Below are positions 53,927-64,000 of a DNA stretch of 64,000 bases, in pieces; the stretch's first letter is position 1, and every line of letters begins with the position of its first letter. The DNA is from Sphingobium yanoikuyae. GTDB taxonomy: Bacteria; Pseudomonadota; Alphaproteobacteria; Sphingomonadales; Sphingomonadaceae. The position numbers and the translations under genes were made by a program. The notes under the pieces are model-generated. The model saw only the letters and a program-made list of their open reading frames with translations, had not been told where the DNA came from and searched no databases. Location of the stretch: contig NZ_CP139979.1 of the NCBI RefSeq assembly GCF_034424525.1, forward strand, positions 1,550,001-1,614,000, given 5' to 3'.

Positions 53927-55846
53927 TCAGGCCCGCGCTTCCTCCACGCCGGCGCTGTTGTGGCGCAGCGCCGTCAGCACCGTGTCGACGATCGCATCGG
54001 CATCCAGCCGCGCGTCGGCATATTGCTGTTCGGGCTTGTCCTGATCCTGGAAGATGTCGGGCAGGCGCATGGTGCGGATCTTGAGGCCATGGTCGGTCAG
54101 GCCAAGATCGCTCGCCAGCGTCAGGACATGGGCGCCCAGACCGCCGATCGAGCCTTCCTCGATCGTCACCGCCACCTCATGGGTGGTCAGCATCCGGCGG
54201 ATCAACGCCTCGTCCAGCGGCTTGGCGAAGCGCAGGTCGACGACGGATGCCGACAGGCCCTTGGCCTCCAGCGTGTCGGCGGCCTTCATCGCTTCTTCCA
54301 GCCGGGTGCCGAGCGACAGGATCGCGACCTGGCGCCCTTCGCGCACGACGCGGCCCTTGCCGATCTCCAGCGCTTCGGCAACCTCCGGCATGGCGACGCC
54401 GGTGCCATTGCCGCGCGGGTAGCGGACCGCGATCGGCCCGCTGTCATGCACGGCGCAGGTATGGACCATGTGCGTCAGTTCCGCCTCGTCGGCTGCGGCC
54501 ATCACGACGAAATTGGGCAGGCTCGCAAGATAGGTGACGTCGAAGCTGCCGGCATGGGTGGAGCCGTCGGCGCCGACCAGACCGGCGCGGTCGATGGCGA
54601 AGCGCACGGGCAGGTTCTGGATCGCGACATCATGCACCACCTGATCATAGGCGCGCTGCAGGAAGGTCGAATAGATGGCGCAGAAAGGCCGCATCCCCTG
54701 CGCCGCGAGGCCGGCGGCGAAGGTTACTGCATGCTGTTCGGCGATGCCGACGTCGAAGGTCCGGTCGGGGAAGGCCAGCTCGAACTTGTCGAGCCCCGTG
54801 CCCGACGGCATGGCGGCGGTGATCGCACACACGCGCGGATCGCGCTGCGCCTCGGCGATCAGCGCCTGGGCGAAGACATTGGTGTAGCTGGGTGGACCCG
54901 GAGGTGCCTTGGCCTGGGTGCCGGTGATGACGTCGAACTTCTGCACGCCATGATATTTGTCGGCGGCCGCCTCGGCCGGGCCATAGCCCTTGCCCTTCTG
55001 GGTCACGACATGGATCAGGCACGGCCCTTCGGCCGCGTCGCGGACATTTTCCAGCACCGGGATCAGATGCTCGAGATTGTGGCCGTCGATCGGGCCGACA
55101 TAATAGAAGCCCAGTTCCTCGAACAGGGTGCCGCCGGTCGCCATGCCGCGGGCGAACTCGTCGGTCTTCTTGGCCGCCTTGTGCAGCGGGCGGGGCAGCT
55201 TGCGCGCCAGCTTCTTGGCCATGTCGCGCAGGCCCAGAAACTCGCGGCTCGACACCAGTCGGGCGAGATAGGCGGACAGGCCACCGACCGGGGGCGCGAT
55301 CGACATGTCATTGTCGTTGAGGATGACGACCAGACGGTTGCCGGCCTCGCGTGCGTTGTTCATCGCCTCATAGGCCATGCCGGCCGACATGGCGCCATCG
55401 CCGATCACGGCAATGCCCTTGCCCGGCTTGTCCTGCATCTTGTTGGCGACGGCAAAGCCGAGCGCCGCGCTGATCGAGGTCGAGCTGTGCGCTGCGCCGA
55501 ACGGGTCATATTCGGATTCGGCGCGCTTGGTGAAGCCGCTGAGGCCGCCGCCCTGGCGCAGGGTGCGGATGCGATCGCGCCGGCCGGTCAATATCTTGTG
55601 CGGATAGCATTGATGGCCCACGTCCCAGACCAGCTTGTCGTTGGGCGTGTCGAACACATAATGGATCGCGGTGGTCAGTTCCACGACACCCAGGCCCGAC
55701 CCCAGATGGCCGCCGGTCACGCCGACGGCGGCGATGGTTTCGGCGCGCAGCTCATCGGCCAGCTGGCGGAGCTGGTCGGGCTGCAGCTTGCGCAGGTCGG
55801 CGGGGATCTTGACGGTGTCGAGCAACGGCGTGGACGGATTGGACAT
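53927..55846 (-). CDS. dxs: 1-deoxy-D-xylulose-5-phosphate synthase
   Basis: 639 aa. Transketolase-fold signatures: [33 protein letters not shown], thiamine-binding [17 protein letters not shown] with ILNDNDMSI, and [20 protein letters not shown]. It makes DXP, the first intermediate of isoprenoid synthesis, also used for thiamine and pyridoxal. It starts 10 bp after nadR in a same-strand array. Confidence 0.97.
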   Translation of the reverse strand: MSNPSTPLLDTVKIPADLRKLQPDQLRQLADELRAETIAAVGVTGGHLGSGLGVVELTTAIHYVFDTPNDKLVWDVGHQCYPHKILTGRRDRIRTLRQGGGLSGFTKRAESEYDPFGAAHSSTSISAALGFAVANKMQDKPGKGIAVIGDGAMSAGMAYEAMNNAREAGNRLVVILNDNDMSIAPPVGGLSAYLARLVSSREFLGLRDMAKKLARKLPRPLHKAAKKTDEFARGMATGGTLFEELGFYYVGPIDGHNLEHLIPVLENVRDAAEGPCLIHVVTQKGKGYGPAEAAADKYHGVQKFDVITGTQAKAPPGPPSYTNVFAQALIAEAQRDPRVCAITAAMPSGTGLDKFELAFPDRTFDVGIAEQHAVTFAAGLAAQGMRPFCAIYSTFLQRAYDQVVHDVAIQNLPVRFAIDRAGLVGADGSTHAGSFDVTYLASLPNFVVMAAADEAELTHMVHTCAVHDSGPIAVRYPRGNGTGVAMPEVAEALEIGKGRVVREGRQVAILSLGTRLEEAMKAADTLEAKGLSASVVDLRFAKPLDEALIRRMLTTHEVAVTIEEGSIGGLGAHVLTLASDLGLTDHGLKIRTMRLPDIFQDQDKPEQQYADARLDADAIVDTVLTALRHNSAGVEEARA

Positions 55847-55856
55847 GGGGAACTGC

Positions 55857-56879
55857 CTACTCGCTTTCCTGCGCCAAGTCGAACCCTGACGTCATGCAGG
55901 GGGGCGCCAAATCTTCAATCAGGGAAACGGCGCGGGTGAAACGACTGTCCCAATCCCCGCCGACCGAAGCCCAGGTAACGCCGCTGTCGATCAGCACGTT
56001 CCGGCTGATATCGGCAAATCGCGCCCGCACCGGATCGTCGCCATAGAGGCGCGTGCCATCGTCGATCCAGGCGACATCGGGTTCCAGCAGCAGATAGAGG
56101 TCGGCCTTCGGGTAGGCGAGGAGCGCGTCGGGCGCATGGCCGATCATCATCTCGGCCCAGGCCGCCGTCATCAGCGCGTCGGTGTCGGCAAACAGGCGAC
56201 GGTTCGCCAGCCGCCGGCCGGCGGCAATCGTCGCGGACTGGGCGGCACCAATCAGCAGCAGGTCGGCCTCGTCCATATCGACACTGTGAACTTCGGCCTG
56301 GGCACGGCCATATTCGGGCACCCAGATCGTGTCGAAATGCCGGGCGAGCCGTTCGGCCAGCACCGACTTGCCGGTGCTTTCGACGCCATGCAACACGATC
56401 GTCCGGGTGAAATGCGCGCGGACCGGCGGCGCGATCCAGCGCCACTGGCCCCAGGGGTCGGCACGCACGGCGCTGGCGGACAGGCCGCCCAGTCCATCCA
56501 GGTCCGCGCCCAGGATCCGGGCGCCCAGCGGCACGAAGCGGCCGCCGACCTCTTGCGCCAGCCGCAGGCCATAGGCTTCGCCTGCGAACAGCAGGTCGAT
56601 CGGCTCGGGATGGGCCTGCGCCACGATGGCGCGCCAGATCGGCCAGAAGTCGTCGGAATCTTCAGGAGCCTGCGGCACGACGGCGCCATGACCGATGACC
56701 CGGCATCCCGGCGCCAGTTCGCGCATCCATTGCAGCCGCAGCGGGCCGGGGATCGGATCGTCCGGCAGCCAGCAGACCAGGATGGTGAGGTCGTCCACCA
56801 TCGCCCGGGCGCTGTCGATCAGCATCTGATGGCCGGCATGGGGCGGCATGAACTTGCCGAGCAGGAAGCCGCGGGTCAT
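55857..56879 (-). CDS. nadR: NadR-like NMN adenylyltransferase/ribosylnicotinamide kinase
   Basis: 340 aa from the ATG at 56879, overlapping pnuC by 4 nt. The N-terminal adenylyltransferase has [19 protein letters not shown] and the [11 protein letters not shown] motif. The C-terminal kinase has a P-loop [18 protein letters not shown] and [10 protein letters not shown]. There is no N-terminal HTH, so unlike the enterobacterial protein it cannot repress directly. With PnuC it converts imported nicotinamide riboside to NAD. Confidence 0.92.
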   Translation of the reverse strand: MTRGFLLGKFMPPHAGHQMLIDSARAMVDDLTILVCWLPDDPIPGPLRLQWMRELAPGCRVIGHGAVVPQAPEDSDDFWPIWRAIVAQAHPEPIDLLFAGEAYGLRLAQEVGGRFVPLGARILGADLDGLGGLSASAVRADPWGQWRWIAPPVRAHFTRTIVLHGVESTGKSVLAERLARHFDTIWVPEYGRAQAEVHSVDMDEADLLLIGAAQSATIAAGRRLANRRLFADTDALMTAAWAEMMIGHAPDALLAYPKADLYLLLEPDVAWIDDGTRLYGDDPVRARFADISRNVLIDSGVTWASVGGDWDSRFTRAVSLIEDLAPPCMTSGFDLAQESE

Positions 56880-57445
56880 GTCGGCGCCCGGTCCATCGTG
56901 CGGCGCCAGGCGATCAGGCCCCATAGCGCGATGAAGAAGAAGATGGCGTAGAGGATCGACGTCGCGATCAGGCCGCGGCTCCAGAACAGGCCGGTGGCGA
57001 GGGCATCGACCGCCACCCACAGCAGCCAGCTTTCGACCTTGCGCTGCGACTGCAATATCTGTGCGGCGACGCTCATGCCGGCGATCATGGCGTCGGCGAA
57101 GGGCGCGGCGGCATCGGTGAAGCGGGCCATGCCCATGCCCCAGGCCAGGCTGGCGAGCGCCGTGCCCGCGATCCAGGCGAGGCGGGCCGGCGTGCCGAGG
57201 CGGACCACCGCTATGCCGCCATCGGCGACCTTCTCGCTATGCACCCAGTTCCACCAGCCATAGGCATTGATGATCAGGAAGAAGATTTGCAGCAGCGCGT
57301 CGCTGTAGAGCTTCGCTTCGAAGAAGACGAAGAAATAGAGCGCGACCATGGCGATGCCGAAGGGATAGTTCCACAGCGAACGGCGCGCCACCAGCACGAC
57401 ATTGATCAGGCCGAGCGCCGCTGCGACCCATTCGATGATGGTCAT
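56876..57445 (-). CDS. pnuC: Nicotinamide riboside transporter PnuC
   Basis: 189 aa with about seven membrane segments. Family features are SLWNYPFGIAMVALYFFVFF, KLYSDALLQIFFLIINAYGWWNW and ESWLLWVAVDALATGLFW. Inner-membrane facilitator; uptake is driven by phosphorylation by NadR encoded next. It starts 10 bp after the zur-type regulator gene. Confidence 0.94.
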   Translation of the reverse strand: MTIIEWVAAALGLINVVLVARRSLWNYPFGIAMVALYFFVFFEAKLYSDALLQIFFLIINAYGWWNWVHSEKVADGGIAVVRLGTPARLAWIAGTALASLAWGMGMARFTDAAAPFADAMIAGMSVAAQILQSQRKVESWLLWVAVDALATGLFWSRGLIATSILYAIFFFIALWGLIAWRRTMDRAPT

Positions 57446-57455
57446 GAACCGCCCG

Positions 57456-57923
57456 TCAGTGGCAGGCGCTGCAGGTGCCGCGCACCTCGATCACCGGACG
57501 CACCGGCGCGAAGCCGGCCTTTTCCGCCACCGACCTCAGCGATCCGGTGATGGGATCATTGTCGATATGCGTCACCTGGCCGCAATTGTCGCAGACCAGG
57601 AAGATGCAGTCATGATGGCAACCGGGATGCGCGTTGGCGATATAGGCGTTCGCGCTTTCCACCCGCATCGCGATATTGTTCGCCACGAACAGGTCGAGGA
57701 TGCGGTAGACGCTGTTGGGTGCGACCCGCTTGCCGCGCGCCTTGGACACGGTGTCGGCGATATCATAGGCCGATGCCGGCTTTTCCTCGGCCGCCAGCGC
57801 GTCGAAGATGGCCGCGCGCATCGGCGTCCACTGCTCATCCTTCGCCTCCAGCGTTGCCTGCGCCGCGTCGGCCAGCTTCTTGCCGGTGGGTTCCTGATGA
57901 TGATGGTGCGAATGATCTGCCAT
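57456..57923 (-). CDS. zur: Fur-family transcriptional regulator (Zur type)
   Basis: 155 aa. A His-rich N-terminus (HSHHHHQ) precedes a winged helix (TPMRAAIFDALAAEEKPASA, NSVYRILDLFVANNI). Metal sites follow: GCHHDCIFLVCDNCGQVTHI and the C-terminal GTCSACH, forming the structural zinc site. It resembles Zur more than Fur. It leads the pnuC-nadR-dxs array with 10-bp spacing, an unusual context for a zinc regulator. Confidence 0.88.
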   Translation of the reverse strand: MADHSHHHHQEPTGKKLADAAQATLEAKDEQWTPMRAAIFDALAAEEKPASAYDIADTVSKARGKRVAPNSVYRILDLFVANNIAMRVESANAYIANAHPGCHHDCIFLVCDNCGQVTHIDNDPITGSLRSVAEKAGFAPVRPVIEVRGTCSACH

Positions 57924-57967
57924 GGCGATTATCTAGGCGTGTCCAACTGCGGCGGCAAGTGGCTGGC

Positions 57968-58297
57968 TCAGCCGCGCTGCCAATAGGCAAGGGCCGCCCA
58001 GAGCCAGCCGCCGATCATCATCGCGCCGCCGATCGGCGTCACTGCGCCCAGCCAGCGCGGGCAGCCCAGCGCCATGGCATAGAGGCTGACGGCAAAGATC
58101 GCCGCGCCGATCAGCAGCAACAGGGCGCCGCCGCGCGTGATACCCATGATCGTCAGGACGGCGACGGCATGGATGAGCTGATAGAGGCCGCCGGTGCGCA
58201 GCCACTCCGCCGCCTGCGGGCTGGCGGCGCCATGGGCGCCAAAGGCACCGGCAGCAATGGCAAGCGCTGCCGACAGGGCGGCCAGAATGGCGATCAT
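57968..58297 (-). CDS. DUF423 family membrane protein
   Basis: 109 aa with four hydrophobic helices. AIAAGAFGAHGAASPQAAEW, YQLIHAVAVLTI and TPIGGAMMIGGWLWAALAYW are characteristic of DUF423. Inner-membrane protein of unknown function. Its start overlaps the antiporter stop by 4 nt. Confidence 0.9.
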   Translation of the reverse strand: MIAILAALSAALAIAAGAFGAHGAASPQAAEWLRTGGLYQLIHAVAVLTIMGITRGGALLLLIGAAIFAVSLYAMALGCPRWLGAVTPIGGAMMIGGWLWAALAYWQRG

Positions 58298-60096
58298 GCT
58301 TCTTCTCCATCTCCGCGCGCGCGCAGGCGCATGCCCCGGCCGGGGCGGTACATCAGATCCTTGGCCGCCAGCAGATTGCCATGCTCGATCTGCAGGGCGA
58401 GGCGCTGGCCGTCATTCTCGCGATATTGGCGTTCGACTTCCTCGACCTCTTCCGGCGGCACGCCCAGCGTCTGCATCGCCTGGACGCCCATGCAGATGGC
58501 CGATTCGAACACTTCCCGCACCACGCCGGCCAGTTCGATATCCTGCATCGCCAGGATTTGGCGACGATCGAACACGCGCGCCATCAGCGCGGCCTGGGGG
58601 AAGGCCTCGGCAATGGGCTGCAGCACGCGTCCATCCAGCGAGGGATCGTCGATGCAGAAGGCGATCAGCCGGGCTTCGTCGGCACCGGCGCGGCGGAGCA
58701 GGTCGATCCGCGTGCCATCGCCATAATAGACCTTCATGTCGAAGCGGCTCGACACCTCGATCTGGGCAGGCTTCTTGTCGATCAGCACCACGCCGAAGCC
58801 ATGGCCCATAAGCATCTGGGCCACGGTCTGGCCGAACCGGCCATAGCCCACGATGATGGCGCTGCCGCGCGGCGCATCCTCCGGCCCCGGCAGATCATCA
58901 CGATCCTTGGGCTGGGCGAATTCGAAGCGGCGGGCAAACAGCATCAGGAAGGGCGTGGTCGCCATCGAGAAGGTCACGATCGCGCTGAACAGGCTCGCCG
59001 CCTGCGGCGCGATCAGATAGGCATTCTGCGCCTGGGCAAAGAGGACGAAGCCGAATTCACCGCCTTGGGAGAGCAGCAGGCCGGCGCTCAGCGCCTGTTG
59101 CCAGGCCATGCCGAACAGCCGGGCGAGCAGGGCGATGATCGCGGTCTTGGCGGCCACCAGCATCGCCGCCATGCCGATGACGAACAGGGGATTGGCGGCG
59201 ACGGCGCGCAGGTCCAGCACCATGCCGACGGCCAGGAAGAAGAGGCCGAGCAGGATCGAGCGGAACGGCTCAACGTCGGACTCGATCTCGTGGCGATAGG
59301 GCGAGTCGGCCAGCATCACGCCGGCGACGAAGGCGCCAAGCGCGGTCGAGAGGTGCAGGCTGTGCATCACCGATGCGGCCGCCAGCACGGTGAACAGGCC
59401 GACCGCGACGAACAGTTCGCGCTCGCCCTGCCGGCCGACCAGATTGAGCAAGGGGCGCAGGATGAAGCGACCGGCCAGCACCAGCCCGGCGATCGCGGCG
59501 ACGGTGTAGCCCGCCAGCACCCATCCGGGCGGCCCGCCCGCGTCGGCCGGATTGCGGGAAAGAGCCGCGACGATGGTGATCAGCGGAACGATCGAGAGAT
59601 CCTGGAACAGCAGGATCGAGAAGACCTTCTCGCCAAAGGGCGAATTGATGCGGCCGCTGGATTTGAGGCTCGGCAGCACCTGCGCGGTCGAGGAGAGGGC
59701 GAGCGGCAGGCCGAGTGCGATCGCCGCGCCCCAGGTGAAGCCGGTCGAATAGAAGATGATGGCGATGAGGGCGAGGCCGCACAGCACGACCTGCGCCAGG
59801 CCAAGCGCGAAGATGTCGCGCTTCAGTCGCCACAGGCGCGCGGGATGGAGTTCAAGGCCGACGAGGAAAAGCAGCAGGACGATGCCGATTTCGGCGATGG
59901 CGAGCTTCGATTCCGCGCCGCCGACCAGACCCAGCCCTTGCGGTCCGACCAGCGCGCCAGCGACCAGATAGCCCAGCACGGCACCCAGGCCGAAGCGGCG
60001 GAACAGCAGGACGAAGGCAACGGCGACGCCGAGCAGGATCACGCCTTCGGACAGGAGGACGTCGGTAGCCGACATCGCGGTTTCGGCGACCGGCAT
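58294..60096 (-). CDS. CPA2-family monovalent cation:proton antiporter with RCK domain
   Basis: 600 aa. About twelve membrane segments (residues ~10-380) include LVGLELHPARLWRLKRDIFA and GFVLFAQAQNAYLI. The TrkA-N/RCK domain begins IIVGYGRFGQTVAQMLMGHG (~residue 412) with the IDKKPAQIE acid end of the NAD fold. KefB/KefC-like potassium/proton exchange is likely. The start overlaps the stop of the Fe-S scaffold gene by one base. Confidence 0.93.
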   Translation of the reverse strand: MPVAETAMSATDVLLSEGVILLGVAVAFVLLFRRFGLGAVLGYLVAGALVGPQGLGLVGGAESKLAIAEIGIVLLLFLVGLELHPARLWRLKRDIFALGLAQVVLCGLALIAIIFYSTGFTWGAAIALGLPLALSSTAQVLPSLKSSGRINSPFGEKVFSILLFQDLSIVPLITIVAALSRNPADAGGPPGWVLAGYTVAAIAGLVLAGRFILRPLLNLVGRQGERELFVAVGLFTVLAAASVMHSLHLSTALGAFVAGVMLADSPYRHEIESDVEPFRSILLGLFFLAVGMVLDLRAVAANPLFVIGMAAMLVAAKTAIIALLARLFGMAWQQALSAGLLLSQGGEFGFVLFAQAQNAYLIAPQAASLFSAIVTFSMATTPFLMLFARRFEFAQPKDRDDLPGPEDAPRGSAIIVGYGRFGQTVAQMLMGHGFGVVLIDKKPAQIEVSSRFDMKVYYGDGTRIDLLRRAGADEARLIAFCIDDPSLDGRVLQPIAEAFPQAALMARVFDRRQILAMQDIELAGVVREVFESAICMGVQAMQTLGVPPEEVEEVERQYRENDGQRLALQIEHGNLLAAKDLMYRPGRGMRLRARGDGEEA

Positions 60097-60518
60097 CAGG
60101 CGTCCGCCATCCGGGCGGCTTCGGCGATCGCCTCGAAGCCCAGACGGATCGAGGGGTGCCGCGCGGGATAGGCGCGGGCCGGCGCCAGCACGGCAAGGCC
60201 GGGCCAGAAGTCCAGGTCCTCGCTCTCGCCCGACAGATAGGCGGTAAGCTTGTCGCGTGCCTCCGCCAGTTCTTCGGCGGTGAGTCCGATCGCCTGCGCC
60301 GCCATCAGCGCGGCGGAGGCCTGGCCCAGGGCGCAGGCCTTCACGTCCAGGCCCATTTCGGCGAGCCTGCCGTCGGCCATGCGGACATCGGCCGTGATGC
60401 GCGAGCCGCAGGTCGGTGACCGCTTCTCCACGCTGGCGTGCGGATCGGCCAGCCGCTGGTGGTGCGGGATGCTCGCCGCGAGGCGAAGAATGTCGTTATT
60501 GTAGAGGGATGCGCTCAT
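60096..60518 (-). CDS. Iron-sulfur cluster assembly scaffold, NifU-like
   Basis: 140 aa from the ATG at 60518. Two of the three conserved cysteines are plain (SPTCGSRITADV ~37 and VKACALGQASAALMA ~63). The third place, usually RxxC near the C-terminus, reads YPARHPSIRLGFEA without cysteine, as in many alphaproteobacterial members of this family. Its role in cluster assembly is inferred from the family. Confidence 0.85.
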   Translation of the reverse strand: MSASLYNNDILRLAASIPHHQRLADPHASVEKRSPTCGSRITADVRMADGRLAEMGLDVKACALGQASAALMAAQAIGLTAEELAEARDKLTAYLSGESEDLDFWPGLAVLAPARAYPARHPSIRLGFEAIAEAARMADA

Positions 60519-60568
60519 TATCCCTCCATGTAGGACAGTTATCACCTCGGGAGAAGGCGGCAAAATGG

Positions 60569-60718
60569 CCTAGGGTCAATCGACATTCAGCCCTGACGGC
60601 CTGCAAATGGCGGCCTTCCGCACTTCCGGTGCTCACGTACTTTAAGTACGCTGCGCTCCGGATTACGGAAAACCACCATTTTCGTCACATCATCATCTGA
60701 ATGTCGATCGCCCCTAGG
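60569..60718. repeat. 150-bp palindromic MITE-like element, family D
   Basis: Long imperfect inverted repeat. The outer arms CCTAGGGTCAATCGACATTC and the matching right arm (60697-60718) enclose a second palindrome centred on CGTACTTTAAGTACG (60637-60651). It begins 50 bp upstream of the NifU-like gene, and its right end contains the LysR stop codon at 60714. No protein-coding content. Confidence 0.8.
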
Positions 60719-61610
60719 GGCCGCGATAGCGCAGCGCGTCGACCAATATGCTGAACGCAGCGGCGGGCTGGCGGCGGCTGGGATAATAGAGATGATAGCC
60801 GGCAAAGGGCGGGCACCAGTCCTCCAGCACCGGGATCAGCCGGCCTTCGTCGATGTCGGCGCGCACCTGATCCTCCATCACGAAGGCGAGGCCGAAGCCG
60901 GCGAGCGCGGCGCGGCGGATCATCTCTATGCTGTTGAAGGCCAGTTGCCCCTCCACCCGCACCCGGATTTCATGGCCGTCCTTTTCCAGTTCCCAGGCAT
61001 AAAGGCCGCCGGCGCTGCGCAGGCGCAGATTGATGCAGTCATGCGCGGCCAGATCCTGCGGCGTGCGCGGCACTGGGCGGCTGGCGAAATAGGCGGGCGC
61101 GCCGACCACGATCATGCGCAGGTCCGGGCCGATGCGCACGGCGACCATATCCTTGGCGATCGCCTCGCCCAGCCGCACGCCGGCGTCGAACCGTTCCTTG
61201 ACGATGTCGACAAAGCCGGAATCGATGCTCAATTCAACATGGATGTCAGGGTAGCGCGGCAACAGCCGTTGCAATGCTGGCCAGACGACCGTGTTGCTGG
61301 CATGTTCGGCGGCGGTGATGCGGATGGTGCCGGCCGGCCGTTCGCGCAGATCGCCGAGCGAGGCGAGTTCGGTCGCGATGCTGTCGAGCGCCGGGCGCAA
61401 GGTGGCGGACAGGCGATCGCCCGCCTCCGTCAGGGACACGCTGCGGGTGGTGCGGGTCAACAGACGCACGCCCAGGCGCGTTTCCAGCCGCCTGATGGTA
61501 TGGCTGAGCGCGGACTGCGATGTGCCGAGCAGCGCGGCCGCTCGGGTGAAATTGCCGGTGTCGGCGACCATCAGGAAGGCGTTGAGGTCGACCAGCTCTT
61601 CGCGCCGCAT
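60714..61610 (-). CDS. LysR-family transcriptional regulator
   Basis: 298 aa. N-terminal HTH: AFLMVADTGNFTRAAALLGT and SQSALSHTIRRLETRLGVRL; then LLTRTTRSVSLTEAG. The periplasmic-binding-like effector domain follows from residue ~90. It is divergent from an aldo/keto reductase gene across 99 bp, the usual layout for regulator and target. Its stop codon lies inside a palindromic repeat. Confidence 0.94.
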   Translation of the reverse strand: MRREELVDLNAFLMVADTGNFTRAAALLGTSQSALSHTIRRLETRLGVRLLTRTTRSVSLTEAGDRLSATLRPALDSIATELASLGDLRERPAGTIRITAAEHASNTVVWPALQRLLPRYPDIHVELSIDSGFVDIVKERFDAGVRLGEAIAKDMVAVRIGPDLRMIVVGAPAYFASRPVPRTPQDLAAHDCINLRLRSAGGLYAWELEKDGHEIRVRVEGQLAFNSIEMIRRAALAGFGLAFVMEDQVRADIDEGRLIPVLEDWCPPFAGYHLYYPSRRQPAAAFSILVDALRYRGP

Positions 61611-61616
61611 TCATGA

Positions 61617-62696
<1,080 letters not shown>

Positions 62697-62702
62697 CTAC
62701 GG

Positions 62703-62729
62703 ATGGGCCGGGGTGTTTCCCCGGCCCAT
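62703..62729 (+). terminator. Hairpin after the aldo/keto reductase gene
   Basis: ATGGGCCGGGG and its exact complement form an 11-bp stem with loop TGTTT, 7 nt after the stop codon. No long T-run follows, so termination may be partial. Confidence 0.65.
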
Positions 62730-62793
62730 TGCACGTTGGTCCCTGTCCGCCTATCGCCGCCGCGAACGGCCGGAATGAAAGGACAGCGCGGCG

Positions 62794-63249
62794 ATGCACA
62801 TATTGGTCGATGCCGACGCCTGCCCGGTGAAGGAGGAAATCTACAAGGTTGCCTTCCGCCATGGCGTGCCGGTCACCATCGTCAGCAACAGTCCGATCCG
62901 CATTCCCGCGCATGAACTGATCGACCGCGTGGTGGTGAGCGACGGGTTCGACGCCGCCGACGACTGGATCGCCGAGCGCGCCGGCGTCGATACGCTGTGC
63001 ATCACCGCCGACATCCTGCTCGCCGATCGTTGCCTCAAGGCCGGGGCCGGGGTGATCGCGCCCAATGGCAAGCCCTTCACCAGCGCCTCGATCGGCAGCG
63101 CGATCGCGGTGCGGGCGATCATGGCGGACCTGCGCGCCGGCGCGGTCGGCGATCCGGTCGGCGGCCCACCGCCCTTTTCCAAGGTTGATCGATCCCGCTT
63201 CCTGTCCGCGCTGGACGAGGCGATCATGCGGATGAAGCGGGGGCGGTGA
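62794..63249 (+). CDS. UPF0178 (YaiI/YqxD) family protein
   Basis: 151 aa. MHILVDADACPVKEEIYKVA and TADILLADRCLKAGAGVIAP are the family's acidic PIN-like signature segments. SIGSAIAVRAIMADLRAGAV follows. A nuclease-like fold is suspected, but no activity is known. It overlaps the next gene by one base (TGATG). Confidence 0.94.
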   Translation: MHILVDADACPVKEEIYKVAFRHGVPVTIVSNSPIRIPAHELIDRVVVSDGFDAADDWIAERAGVDTLCITADILLADRCLKAGAGVIAPNGKPFTSASIGSAIAVRAIMADLRAGAVGDPVGGPPPFSKVDRSRFLSALDEAIMRMKRGR

Positions 63250-64000
63250 TGGGCGATTATGACGCGATAATCCTGGGCGCGGGCGCCGCCGGCATGATGT
63301 GCGCGGCGACCGCCGGCCAACGCGGCCGCAGGGTGCTGCTGGCCGACCATGCCGACGCGCCGGGCAAGAAGATCCTGATCTCCGGCGGCGGGCGCTGCAA
63401 TTTCACCAATATCCATACCGCTGCCGATCGCTATCTGTCGGCCAATCCCCATTTCGCCAAATCGGCGCTGGGCCGCTACACGCCGCAGGATTTCCTTACC
63501 CTGATCGGCCGCTATGGCATTGCCTGGCATGAAAAGACGCTGGGGCAGCTTTTCTGCGATGGATCGGCGAAGCAGGTCGTGGCGATGCTGGAAGAGGAAT
63601 GCACGGCCGGCGGCGTGACCATGGCGCTGGGCCAGCCTGTGACGGATATCAGCCATGGCGATGGCCTGTTCCGCGTCAAACTGGGCGATCGTATCGTGTC
63701 GGCGCCGTCTTTGGTACTCGCGACCGGTGGCCCGTCCATCCCGAAACTGGGCGCTACCGGCTTCGCCTATGAGGTCGCGCGCCAGTTCGATCTCAAGGTG
63801 GTGCAGCCCCGGCCGGCGCTGGTGCCCTTCACCCTGGGGCCGGACGACGCGCTGTTCCAGTCGCTGTCGGGCGTCTCGGCCGAGGTGGAGGTGCGCTGGA
63901 ACAAGACCCGGTTCCGCGAGGCGGCGCTGTTCACCCATCGCGGCCTCTCAGGGCCGGCGATGTTGCAGATTTCCTCCTATTGGGAGCATCGCACGCCGAT
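63249..64000 (+). CDS. HI0933-family flavoprotein, 3' end beyond window
   Basis: The first ~250 residues are present. The FAD-binding motif is AIILGAGAAGMMCAATA, followed by GKKILISGGGRCNFTNIH, the signature of HI0933/YhiN-type NAD(P)/FAD-dependent oxidoreductases, and LVLATGGPSIPKLGATGFAY. Reaction unknown for most members. Start codon shares one base with the UPF0178 stop. Confidence 0.93.
   Translation, partial: MGDYDAIILGAGAAGMMCAATAGQRGRRVLLADHADAPGKKILISGGGRCNFTNIHTAADRYLSANPHFAKSALGRYTPQDFLTLIGRYGIAWHEKTLGQLFCDGSAKQVVAMLEEECTAGGVTMALGQPVTDISHGDGLFRVKLGDRIVSAPSLVLATGGPSIPKLGATGFAYEVARQFDLKVVQPRPALVPFTLGPDDALFQSLSGVSAEVEVRWNKTRFREAALFTHRGLSGPAMLQISSYWEHRTP

Overview
The window (64 kb, high GC, about 65% by eye) reads as a chromosome segment of an alphaproteobacterium of the Sphingomonadaceae type (Sphingobium/Sphingomonas-like). 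Support comes from a TonB receptor with a DIVVTG-type N-terminus, the mreBCD-mrdA-rodA order, DUF3035 and DUF4403 lipoproteins, and the dispersed palindromic repeats. The species call is an inference; no rRNA gene is present.

Left part, 1-32.6 kb: an accessory catabolic region. An SDR and an APH-fold kinase run leftwards. Divergent from them lies tetR, followed in one tight array by a complete set of coenzyme F420 biosynthesis genes: fused CofGH (fbiC), F420:NADPH oxidoreductase (npdG), cofE, cofD and cofC. Next come two thiolases, four acyl-CoA dehydrogenase subunits, a crotonase, an SDR, two class III CoA-transferases, a hotdog hydratase, an MDR reductase, cytochrome c, a DMT exporter, a P450-ferredoxin-M20 hydrolase operon, ALDH, an MFS transporter and a TonB receptor. 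Together they look like uptake, P450 hydroxylation, aldehyde oxidation and beta-oxidation of an unidentified hydrophobic acid or amide. No acyl-CoA ligase was seen.

The main discovery is a 15-bp element (TGCAY, then an invariant G at position 10 within a GG, then AT-rich). I found it 12 times, in essentially all the main promoter regions from 1.5 to 29.5 kb, including both sides of the tetR start. tetR is only 51 bp ahead of fbiC with no such element between them, so F420 synthesis appears to be wired into the same regulon as the catabolic genes. No obvious F420-consuming enzyme other than NpdG lies inside the window, and CofE has no FbiB-type reductase domain.

Boundary, 32.6-33.7 kb: a gene-poor stretch with two weak ORFs and a cluster of GCTAGC repeats, then two identical tandem tRNA-Lys(CTT) genes whose 3' ends face the catabolic region. 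This is a plausible genomic-island edge.

Right part, 33.7-64 kb: ordinary core genes. These are the rod-shape operon (mreB-mreC-mreD-mrdA-rodA), mutL, sppA, gpmA, purEK, folA, ribF, ileS-lspA-DUF3035, an ArsR/SRPBCC pair with a clear promoter-operator, a DUF4403 lipoprotein, the zur-pnuC-nadR-dxs array, an Fe-S scaffold/CPA2 antiporter/DUF423 array, a divergent LysR/AKR pair, a UPF0178 gene, and a truncated HI0933-family flavoprotein. Four different palindromic repeat families sit in this part.
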